From: Caldifarciminota bacterium UBA5631
Lineage (GTDB): Bacteria; Hydrothermota; Hydrothermia; UBA1063
Assembly (NCBI GenBank): GCA_002421425.1
Contig: DIJZ01000005.1
Coordinates: 61,011 to 124,162 of the forward strand
Direction: 5' to 3'
DNA length: 63,152 nucleotides
Shown piece by piece: positions 8,761 through 16,598 of the stretch (positions are counted from its first letter, which is position 1; every line of letters starts with the position of its first letter). Below the pieces are notes generated by a model that was not told where the DNA came from, did not search any database, and saw only the letters and a program-made list of their open reading frames with translations. The position numbers were made by a program, and so were the translations under genes.

Positions 8761-8789
8761 AGTATAGTTCACCTATTCTGGTAAGTCAA
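8761..8789 (-). promoter_or_regulatory. Promoter of bacterioferritin
   Basis: On the reverse strand, TTGACT (8789-8784) and TATACT (8766-8761) are exactly 17 bases apart. Transcription should start about 18 bases before the ATG, leaving room for the AAAGGAGG ribosome binding site. Confidence 0.7.
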
Positions 8790-8844
8790 TGTCTATCAAC
8801 TTTTGGTTAAGACGATGTCTGGCATCCCTTTTGAAAATCGATGT

Positions 8845-8873
8845 TTGAAGCACTTAGCTCAACACTTTAATAT
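8845..8873 (+). promoter_or_regulatory. Promoter of the radical SAM gene, leaderless type
   Basis: TTGAAG (8845-8850) and TAATAT (8868-8873) have 17 bases between them. The GTG start at 8880 is 6 bases further on and lacks a ribosome binding site. Confidence 0.5.
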
Positions 8874-8879
8874 TGTATC

Positions 8880-10025
8880 GTGGATTTCTTCGATAAGGTA
8901 AAGCTTCTTGGGGAACAGGCAAAGTTTGATCTGTGTGGCGATTGCTTTGTATCAAAGGAAATCAGAAGAGTTAAGGATATTAATCTCTCACAGTGGATTT
9001 ACCCTACTACGTTACCTGACGGAAAAAAAGTCCGCCTTCTAAAGATACTAATGTCTAATATCTGTGAGAATGATTGCGCATATTGTCCTGTTTCGAGTTT
9101 GACTAAAGTACCAAGGATTTCCTTTTCAGCGGAGGAACTCGCTGCCGGCTTTATGAGACTACACAGAGCAAGGCTTGTGAGCGGTTTGTTCCTCTCTTCG
9201 GGAGTGAAATACAATCCCGAAAGAACAATGCAGGAAATGCTCGATACTGTAGCGATTCTGAGAAGGAAGTATAATTTTAGAGGCTATATCCACCTGAAAA
9301 TACTTCCAGGTGCTTCCCTTCAGAGTCTTGAGACTGCTTTCAAGCTGGCTTCTCGGGTTTCCGTTAATCTGGAAGTGCCCGATGAGAAATATATTGAAAA
9401 AATCTCCAGTTACAAGAACTTTGCTGAAGATTTACTCGGGAAACTCAAAGTAATATCATATCTGAAGAAGAATAACCCTTCGTATTTGCGAGATGGATTT
9501 ACCACCCAGTTTGTTGTTGGTGCAGCCGGTGAAAAGGACGTCGAAATCATATCCCGCACTTACGAACTCTACCGGAGTTTGAGATTATCCAGAGTTTACT
9601 ACAGCGCATTTCAGCCCGTGTTAGGGACCCCTCTGGAAAATAGTCCGTCGACTCCCCCTATCCGGGAAGTAAGGCTCTATCAGGCTGACTTTCTTCTTCG
9701 AAGATATGGCTTCCGTATTGATGAAATTTTCTTCAATGAAGAAGGTAATCTGAGCACATTAGAAGATCCCAAAACCATATGGGCGAATAGACATTTAGAC
9801 TTCTTCCCTGTGGAGATTGGAAGTGCCACTTACGAAGAGTTAATTAGAGTTCCCGGGATCGGTCCCAAAAGTGCAAGAAAGATTCTTGCTCTAAGGAAGG
9901 GTATTTCACACTTGGATCTTGAAACGCTGTGTTTGAGAATACCAACCTTCAGAAGAGCTTTGCCGTATATAACCGTTAGAGGGAAAAAGCCCGTAACTAT
10001 GGCAGAAATTAAGGCACTCTTTTGA
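8880..10025 (+). CDS. Radical SAM protein with C-terminal helix-hairpin-helix (putative DNA modification/repair)
   Basis: The 381-residue protein has the radical SAM cluster motif C62-x3-C66-x2-C69 and an additional N-terminal CxxC (C19, C22). The C-terminus holds a helix-hairpin-helix DNA-binding motif, PGIGPKSARKILALRK (325-340). This combination matches the family described as a putative DNA modification/repair radical SAM protein, often found with a uracil-DNA-glycosylase-like partner. No such partner is adjacent here; a family 4 glycosylase lies 14 kb away. The reaction is not known. The GTG start follows a promoter directly. The stop overlaps a possible TTG of the next gene, whose preferred start is three bases downstream, so the two are an operon. 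Confidence 0.82.
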   Translation: MDFFDKVKLLGEQAKFDLCGDCFVSKEIRRVKDINLSQWIYPTTLPDGKKVRLLKILMSNICENDCAYCPVSSLTKVPRISFSAEELAAGFMRLHRARLVSGLFLSSGVKYNPERTMQEMLDTVAILRRKYNFRGYIHLKILPGASLQSLETAFKLASRVSVNLEVPDEKYIEKISSYKNFAEDLLGKLKVISYLKKNNPSYLRDGFTTQFVVGAAGEKDVEIISRTYELYRSLRLSRVYYSAFQPVLGTPLENSPSTPPIREVRLYQADFLLRRYGFRIDEIFFNEEGNLSTLEDPKTIWANRHLDFFPVEIGSATYEELIRVPGIGPKSARKILALRKGISHLDLETLCLRIPTFRRALPYITVRGKKPVTMAEIKALF

Positions 10026-10027
10026 TC

Positions 10028-12451
10028 ATGTGGTTATTGCTTGTATTCAACATCCTGGTTTCCTGCAATTGTAAGGTGCTTAAGAATGCGGAGAATGAAG
10101 GGGTTGGCGAGTGGGCCCGTTTTATTTGGAAGTATTCCACAAATGTGGACCGAATGACTTTCAACAATGAGAATTTTGTTTTGCATCTCAAGGCAATCAA
10201 AGATAATCTCGAGAGGGTTACCTGGGGAAGATCAATTCCCGAAAACTTAGTTTATCACTATGTAATCCCTCCACGAGTTTCTCAGGAGCCTCTGGAGAAT
10301 TTCACCTGGATTTACAGGGATTCGCTTTATGAACTGGTTAAAGACTGTAAAAATATAAGTGAAGCCATTCTAAAAATTAATGAATGGTGTTTTACAAGAA
10401 TTGAGTACCGACCCACAGAGCCCTGGGACCAATCTGCAATGGCAACTTTAAGGAGGGGTTTTGGAAGATGTGAAGAAATGACAATCCTTTTTATGAAGGC
10501 TTTGCGCACTGTTGGTATCCCCGTGAGATATGTTTATACCCCATGGTGGCCCTTTACCGAGTCAAACCATGCCTGGGTTGAAGTCTGGACAGGTAGTGGA
10601 TGGAGTGCCCTCGGCTCTGCAGAACCCACTGATTTTAATTTTGCATGGTTCAGAGGACCCACAAAGAGGGCTGGGTTGATACTCTCAGTTGTTTTTGGTA
10701 ATGTTGCGGACTCGTTTGACTATGTTCAAAAAAAGTTTTGCAATTACACTATCCTGAATTTAACTGAGCATTATAGGAATACATTTATTTTAAAAATAGA
10801 AGTCAAAGACGCCGGGAAGAAAGTGAAGGATGCTGTGGTATCGTTTAATGTCTGGAATTATTCTGCTTTTGTTCCCATCTGGATTGATTCCCTGAAGGGC
10901 GGAGAAGGTGTTTTCAAGTTTGGCAAAACCGATATACTGGTGTATGCGAAGAGGGGTGATAAAAGAGCTTTTGCTTTTGTTAAACCTCGTGATGACACCA
11001 TTGTAGTCTCTTTATCCCTTTTGGATAAAGGTTTTCAGGATACATTTTTTTGGTTTCGAACAGCACCAGCACCTGAAGATACTGAGAAGCCTGCGTACGT
11101 TCCACGCACTGATACTTTGTTAGGAGTAAGAAGCACCGTATTCAGTAAACTGGAGTTTCCTCACGGTGAACTGGTAACAGATACACTGTTGAGGGAGATT
11201 TTTCTTGGTTCGAAGGGTAACTGGCAAAGACTCTTGAAGTTCTATAACGACTGTGATACGTTGCTAAGAGAAAAATTCAAAATTTTTCTGAGCAAGTATG
11301 AATTAAAGGATATTGCAATGATGGATACAGTTCTTTTCCGGGATGAACTCCAGTTCTTCGATTCGTCCATTACCTACTCCTCTGCGCCCCCGATTTTGGT
11401 TGACTCCTTCATCGCTCCTCAGAGAATACATCGCGAGGAGCTTTCCTTCTATCGCAGGGTTTTGTACCCTGGACTTTATAAGTTACTCAAAAGGCGAGAC
11501 CAGAGCTCCGTAGAGGCCTTTATGAATTGGACCCAGGGGAACTTCAAAAGGATTACAAAGAGGGAGTTCTTCAAGCCCTTCCAGAGTCCTTTACATACAT
11601 TTCAGCTTAAGGAAGGTACTGTTGATGAGATTTATGTGTTCATTGTTGCAGCGCTCCGCACATTTGGTATACCCGCGAGGCTAAAGTTTACTTACGATGG
11701 AGTAGAGTACTGGCTCGGGAGCTGGAAAGAATTTTGTTTTGAAAGAGAACTTCCCAGCGAATCAAAGATTATTCCAGTTCACATCAGGTTTCTTACCAAT
11801 GGCAAAAATGTTACACCCGAGATGAATTACTATTACAATTTTTCAATTCAGCGTTTTGCAAATAGCCCAGAAAGGATTGACCTTGAGCCTATTATTGAAG
11901 ATTCCATTTGTACTGTGTATTTGGAAGAAGGTCATTATTCGTTAATGTATGGTTTCAGAAATGCTTATGGGGATGTGTTTGTAAAGTCGAAGAGCTTTGA
12001 TGTGACTGAATTTTACCCTTGTAACATAGATTTCGATATATCAATACCTGTATCTGATATCGGTCCGCGGGATCTGGTGGTCAGGAATTTCAATCCTGAA
12101 AGCCTGAGTTTTTTTGATGAAAATATACCCTTATCACATGGGAATATTTTAATTCTTTATGTGGATTTAACTTCAGAAGGGTCAAGATCTTCAGTAAATT
12201 CCGCTGTAGAAGCGTTGCAGATCTTTCCCGGAAAGATTATTGTGGTTACCGATGAGATTCAGTCTGCAGAGGAGTATCTTGCTCAATACCGCATTAATGG
12301 AGAGATTTGGGAGGCAGAAGACGATTTAAAGAACATACTGAAGGTTACAAGGACCCCAGCCTTTATCTTGATAATGGATAAGCAAGTAGTATTGTATGTT
12401 GAAGGACCGGTTCTGAATCTTGAATCATTGATCAAACATTTTATTCGGTAA
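10028..12451 (+). CDS. Transglutaminase-like lipoprotein with a C-terminal thioredoxin-like domain
   Basis: The protein has 807 residues. The N-terminus (MWLLLVFNILVSCNC) looks like a lipoprotein signal with Cys at 13 or 15. A transglutaminase-like domain spans about 90-220, with a catalytic Cys in GFGRCEEM (C148) and His in NHAWVEVW (H181). The region after it (GSAEP, AWF) follows the pattern seen in envelope transglutaminase-like proteins. A second, weaker copy at about 500-580 keeps the fold-like segment AALRTFGIPARL but lacks the Cys and His. The last 110 residues resemble a thioredoxin fold (ILILYVDL, TPAFILI) without a CxxC. The ATG at 10028 is chosen over the TTG at 10022 because it begins the signal peptide. 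The substrate is unknown. Confidence 0.72.
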   Translation: MWLLLVFNILVSCNCKVLKNAENEGVGEWARFIWKYSTNVDRMTFNNENFVLHLKAIKDNLERVTWGRSIPENLVYHYVIPPRVSQEPLENFTWIYRDSLYELVKDCKNISEAILKINEWCFTRIEYRPTEPWDQSAMATLRRGFGRCEEMTILFMKALRTVGIPVRYVYTPWWPFTESNHAWVEVWTGSGWSALGSAEPTDFNFAWFRGPTKRAGLILSVVFGNVADSFDYVQKKFCNYTILNLTEHYRNTFILKIEVKDAGKKVKDAVVSFNVWNYSAFVPIWIDSLKGGEGVFKFGKTDILVYAKRGDKRAFAFVKPRDDTIVVSLSLLDKGFQDTFFWFRTAPAPEDTEKPAYVPRTDTLLGVRSTVFSKLEFPHGELVTDTLLREIFLGSKGNWQRLLKFYNDCDTLLREKFKIFLSKYELKDIAMMDTVLFRDELQFFDSSITYSSAPPILVDSFIAPQRIHREELSFYRRVLYPGLYKLLKRRDQSSVEAFMNWTQGNFKRITKREFFKPFQSPLHTFQLKEGTVDEIYVFIVAALRTFGIPARLKFTYDGVEYWLGSWKEFCFERELPSESKIIPVHIRFLTNGKNVTPEMNYYYNFSIQRFANSPERIDLEPIIEDSICTVYLEEGHYSLMYGFRNAYGDVFVKSKSFDVTEFYPCNIDFDISIPVSDIGPRDLVVRNFNPESLSFFDENIPLSHGNILILYVDLTSEGSRSSVNSAVEALQIFPGKIIVVTDEIQSAEEYLAQYRINGEIWEAEDDLKNILKVTRTPAFILIMDKQVVLYVEGPVLNLESLIKHFIR

Positions 12452-14360
12452 TAAAAGTCATCCATTTCTCAAAGGGTGGAAGTATTTTCATGCTCTGCCA
12501 TTCTTCATCAGTCAGTCTCTTATCCATGGGTTGTTTGAATTCATAATAGGAGTACATCGCCCCCTTGTATATTTTCCCATCGGCCCTTATCCAGATTTCC
12601 ATTGGCCTCCCAACAGCAACCTGAAGTACTTGCTTAGTATTTACATCGGTGTGGACATCAGCCACAAGGGGTAGAAGGCTGTCTGTCTGATTCTGCTCGA
12701 ACTCAGCAGGAAATGAATAAAGATTTTCAAGGAAATCTCCGTAAGAGTAGAGTATTTTTCTTATCTCCAAAGGGATTTGGGCGTCTTTTTTCTGGATTTC
12801 AGAGGCCTGCAGGGCCGCAGTAGTGAAATCTTTTAGCACGCTTATTTTTGTTTCTATTTCAGGTTGTAATAGTCCAAGCTCTCCTAAATTGTGTTCGAAA
12901 GCCTCAAGAAAAGTGATTATTTCTTTATAAGTTTCAGAAAGCGGCTCAACTTTCACGTCTTCAAGAGCGAGCTCGGGAAACGCAGCGGTTACCTTTGCAG
13001 TGTAGCTTTGTTTTGCGTAGAGAATTGTATCATGGCGAAGTTCAGCCCAGAATCCTTGCTGAGTAACCATAAGCTTGTCTGCATATACGCTGGAGTTTAC
13101 TTTGAAAGACTGCGGAAATCTAATGGGTTCATTCATCGATTTAACGATGAGAAGCCAGTGCCAGTAAGCATTTTGACGCCACTGTTTTATGGTGATTTTT
13201 GAAAATTCCTTTCTAAGGCTGTCAAGCATCGTTTCATAACCTTTATAAGATTTTTCATCATAGAAATTTATCAATAGGTCCTTTGCCCTCTGGTTTCCAA
13301 GCACAGCCAGAATATCAAGCCCCTTTGGGAATAAACGTGGCCTGGACCTTGTCCCAACCTTAGAGTATACGAGATTCTGGAATATGTATGAATCGGGTAC
13401 AAATCTTTGAGACATAAACTTACACGATACGAGTTTCTTTTCGGGTAAATCAATGTCTTCAAAGTAGGTGGAAAATATGTAAGGTTTCTTCAACGTTGAA
13501 GCTTCCTTCATAAATTTAATTACTTTTTCGTCAGTGACAAAATCGCCAAAGAAATTAGGGAAGTATTTATTAATTAGTGGCATAATTTCTGGAAGAATCA
13601 GGTCGTCGCTTTTTCCGACGAGATAGGAGGTGGCACTGTAAATTCGTTCATATCTGGATAGGGCGATGCTGTCTTCGGATAGAGCTTTAGCCATAAGAAT
13701 TGCGCACCTTGCAAGGAATATGTTTCTCGCCTGTGTCTGCTCATCGCCAGGAGAAATGTAAAAGGGCATTCTTCCCAACCACATCATTGTCCTGAAATAA
13801 TTTCTTAGTCTATCGCTTCGGGTATAGTGGCCTCTAGGAACATATTGAGAGTAATCCTCGACGACATTAAGGACCCGTGAAGTGTCGAAACCCTCATGGG
13901 ATTCGATTAGTTTGATTTCACTCCTTACTATTTTTTCAACATCGGGATCTGGCTTATGATCGGCATTAAGAAGGCATAGGGCTACGTCGATGTAAGCCAG
14001 ATTAGTTCGCGCAGCCTGGCTAATCTGTAAGTTCTTGACCATCTTCAGGTCTCTAAATCTAATTCTCAATCTCTTGAGGATAAAGTTCAGGTCTTCGCAG
14101 AAGTAGTTGGATTCAGCAAATCGCAGAGTATAATCGTATAAAAGGTGCACGCCGTGAAGGAGCGGATCCACTGTGACATATATTGGCTCATTTTGTTTCA
14201 TAAGTCTTTTGTATAATTCATCAAAATTCCTACTGTAGGTACTAAAAGCAACAAAACCATTCTGTTCGAAAAATTTGTTTGCATTAGCTTTTTCAGCAGC
14301 TGGAATAATTTTTGGTTCCCTTAACATTGCCAGCAAAATACAGGTAAGAATTAGATTCAT
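12441..14360 (-). CDS. DUF3160 family secreted protein
   Basis: The protein has 639 residues and a hydrophobic N-terminal segment (MNLILTCILLAML) consistent with export. The body matches the DUF3160 family as I recall it: F..NGFV.F near the start, then VTVDPLLHGVHLLYDYTLR, a long helical region, and a beta-rich C-terminal part ending in a WIRADGKIYKGAMYSYYEF-like segment. The function of this family is not known. The start is supported by AGGAGG 5-7 bases upstream of the ATG at 14360. It converges on the transglutaminase-like gene with an 11-base overlap, and no terminator is visible between them. Confidence 0.75.
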   Translation of the reverse strand: MNLILTCILLAMLREPKIIPAAEKANANKFFEQNGFVAFSTYSRNFDELYKRLMKQNEPIYVTVDPLLHGVHLLYDYTLRFAESNYFCEDLNFILKRLRIRFRDLKMVKNLQISQAARTNLAYIDVALCLLNADHKPDPDVEKIVRSEIKLIESHEGFDTSRVLNVVEDYSQYVPRGHYTRSDRLRNYFRTMMWLGRMPFYISPGDEQTQARNIFLARCAILMAKALSEDSIALSRYERIYSATSYLVGKSDDLILPEIMPLINKYFPNFFGDFVTDEKVIKFMKEASTLKKPYIFSTYFEDIDLPEKKLVSCKFMSQRFVPDSYIFQNLVYSKVGTRSRPRLFPKGLDILAVLGNQRAKDLLINFYDEKSYKGYETMLDSLRKEFSKITIKQWRQNAYWHWLLIVKSMNEPIRFPQSFKVNSSVYADKLMVTQQGFWAELRHDTILYAKQSYTAKVTAAFPELALEDVKVEPLSETYKEIITFLEAFEHNLGELGLLQPEIETKISVLKDFTTAALQASEIQKKDAQIPLEIRKILYSYGDFLENLYSFPAEFEQNQTDSLLPLVADVHTDVNTKQVLQVAVGRPMEIWIRADGKIYKGAMYSYYEFKQPMDKRLTDEEWQSMKILPPFEKWMTFITE

Positions 14361-14456
14361 ATAACCTCCTATTTAATTAATTTTAAAGGAATCCGGTAGC
14401 TAGTTCATTAAAAGAAGCTTTTTAGAAGGCAAATTGTGGAGGGGGTAGCAGAATTG

Positions 14457-14485
14457 TTGTTAGTGCAAAGCCTTTGCCATAATAT
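14457..14485 (+). promoter_or_regulatory. Promoter of the beta-propeller gene, leaderless type
   Basis: TTGTTA (14457-14462) and TAATAT (14480-14485) are 17 bases apart. The ATG at 14492 is 6 bases downstream of the -10 and has no Shine-Dalgarno. Confidence 0.55.
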
Positions 14486-14491
14486 ATAAAA

Positions 14492-16522
14492 ATGATACTA
14501 ATTGCAATCCTTACAGGGTTTGTATTTGAATCTCAGTATTTTACTAATTTCCGTAATGCGATGAGTTACGCCATCTGGAATGACACCTGCTATGTGGCAA
14601 CGACAGGGGGAATTGTCTATTTTCCTATTAACGAGGTAAATGTTGAAAATTCGATATTAAATTTTAAGTATGACATATTCACTGCTAGTAATGGCCTTGA
14701 ATCTAATTACGTGCGAGACCTGTGTTTCGATGATCAGGGGAATATGTGGGCTGTGGTGCAGGATTTTGGATTGCATGTGAAAAGAAAGAATAGCACATTT
14801 TTTGAAGGTTACGAATTGCCTTTAATTACCCTCCGTAAGACACGGTTTCTTACATTCTTTCCCCCAGACTACCTTCTTCTGGGAACAAACTATGGTCTTT
14901 TTGTTGTTAATACTCGAGGGAATCTTTCGCCTGAGGACGATGCTATATATCCTCCACTTTTGATAAGGGACACAATCAGGTACATTTTCAAAGGAACCAA
15001 TTTTGCTTATGTAGTTACTCCAGGGCGCGTTTATGGTTGGTCTCCTGATAGTGTCTTCATTTTGAATTTACCGGTGGATTATGGCAGTTTTGGTCCATTG
15101 GTGGAGTTTAATGGGCAACTGGTTTATTCGACGGGAAATAGACTTGTCTGCGCTGATTCTGATACGGTTCTCGTTTTTACCTTAAGCAATATCTACCATA
15201 TGGCAGTGAGCGGTGATAGCGTATTTATCGCGTCTTTAGGGGGCACATATAAACTTGTAGGAAGGACACTGTCAAGGATTTTATCGGATATGTCTTCACT
15301 TGCAATTCCACTAAAAGATATTGTCATTGCCACATCGTTCCGAATTACAAGAGAAAACTCATTCTATGGTCCACCTTGGAAGTTTATTTTTGGGAGCAGG
15401 ACATATCAATTCAGGTCTCCGATTCCATTCAATCTAATTACAAGCTTGAAGGCAAAAAATGGTTTGGTATGTGCAGGAGTATTACTGTGGGTAGGGGATA
15501 CTGCGTCGTTACCTTCAAAGGTTATGATTCTAAAAAATGATACAGCATTTATTGCAGAGAGCCTGGAAACTGCTGCTCATGCTGTGAGGACCCTGGATAT
15601 AGATGATAGTGGAAGAGTGTGGGTCGGAATGTTTAGCGATAACAGCCCGGGAATATATATATTCGACTCTCAAGGGAAATTTCATTCAAGAATTTCCAAT
15701 CTACCTTCAAATATAATAAGTCATATCTCAATCAACAGGGATACTATAGTGGCAATATGGCAGAGAGGCATATACAGGATTCACAAAATTAACGGTGAAT
15801 TCCAATCAGAGGAGATATTCCGGATTGATTATCCCTTCTTTGTTGTCAGCGACAGTAAAGATGAATATCTTATTGGAACAGAAAATGAGGGCCTTGTGAA
15901 AGTAAACACTACAGGGACTGTGCTGCTAAGACTAAATCCTTCAGAACTTAACTCTTCTCTGGTGAGTGTTGCCCGGGAAAGGAGTGGAAAGATCTATATC
16001 GGGGCGACCTCTGGCTTGTTTGTATATGAAAACCAGCAGTTGAAAAAGGTGAGGGAAGGAAACGTGCGCGACATTGAATTTTATAAGGGGTACACAATTG
16101 TATTTCAGGATTCCAGCATTCTTTTGCTTTCAAAGGATTCTGTCATTTCTGTTTTTGACTACGTAAATTCTCCCTTTATTCCTGTTGATGAAGATTACTA
16201 CTATGTGAGGGACGTTCTCGAGGTGATCGATGATGGTTCTATTTATGCAGGAGGAGAGCAGGGCATTCTATATATGAAGTTTCTTTATCCTGAAATCTCA
16301 AGGAAAAGTTTCCGCATTTTCCCAAATCCTTGTACAAAAGGAGATAGATTGTATGTAGAGACTTCTGAAGCTCCTACAGTGTATAATCTTGCAATGCAAC
16401 GAATGCCATTTAAGGCCTATCGTGATGGGAGTTTGTTTTACTTCGAGACCGCTGATTGGGATAAAGGTCTTTACATCGTGGTTGTTGAAGGGAAGGAACC
16501 CCAAAGAATATTTATTAAGTGA
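14492..16522 (+). CDS. Secreted beta-propeller protein with type IX-like C-terminal sorting domain
   Basis: The protein has 676 residues. A short hydrophobic start (MILIAILTGFVF) suggests export. Repeated segments such as GLESNYVRDLCFDDQGNMWA and LDIDDSGRVWVGMF are of the two-component regulator propeller type, used here without a histidine kinase part. The last 75 residues, from FRIFPNPCTKGD to KGLYIVVVEGKEPQRIFIK, have the layout of the type IX secretion sorting domain: a PNP motif, a short beta-rich domain and a final basic residue. It is therefore probably cell-surface or released. It appears to be transcribed alone. Confidence 0.72.
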   Translation: MILIAILTGFVFESQYFTNFRNAMSYAIWNDTCYVATTGGIVYFPINEVNVENSILNFKYDIFTASNGLESNYVRDLCFDDQGNMWAVVQDFGLHVKRKNSTFFEGYELPLITLRKTRFLTFFPPDYLLLGTNYGLFVVNTRGNLSPEDDAIYPPLLIRDTIRYIFKGTNFAYVVTPGRVYGWSPDSVFILNLPVDYGSFGPLVEFNGQLVYSTGNRLVCADSDTVLVFTLSNIYHMAVSGDSVFIASLGGTYKLVGRTLSRILSDMSSLAIPLKDIVIATSFRITRENSFYGPPWKFIFGSRTYQFRSPIPFNLITSLKAKNGLVCAGVLLWVGDTASLPSKVMILKNDTAFIAESLETAAHAVRTLDIDDSGRVWVGMFSDNSPGIYIFDSQGKFHSRISNLPSNIISHISINRDTIVAIWQRGIYRIHKINGEFQSEEIFRIDYPFFVVSDSKDEYLIGTENEGLVKVNTTGTVLLRLNPSELNSSLVSVARERSGKIYIGATSGLFVYENQQLKKVREGNVRDIEFYKGYTIVFQDSSILLLSKDSVISVFDYVNSPFIPVDEDYYYVRDVLEVIDDGSIYAGGEQGILYMKFLYPEISRKSFRIFPNPCTKGDRLYVETSEAPTVYNLAMQRMPFKAYRDGSLFYFETADWDKGLYIVVVEGKEPQRIFIK

Positions 16523-16546
16523 ATTGCGTAGTTTAGTTCTCTTGTG

Positions 16547-16575
16547 TTGTATCTCCGCGTTGTTGATTTTATAAT
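16547..16575 (+). promoter_or_regulatory. Promoter of ppdK
   Basis: TTGTAT (16547-16552), 17 bases, then a perfect TATAAT (16570-16575). Transcription should start near 16582, just ahead of the AAAGGAGG ribosome binding site. Confidence 0.6.
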
Positions 16576-16598
16576 TATTGCAAAGGAGGACGTGTAAA

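Noticed and set aside
8737..8772. Twelve-residue N-terminal extension of bacterioferritin
   Set aside because: The AAAGGAGG site and canonical ligand numbering (E18, E51, M52, H54) both point to the ATG at 8736.
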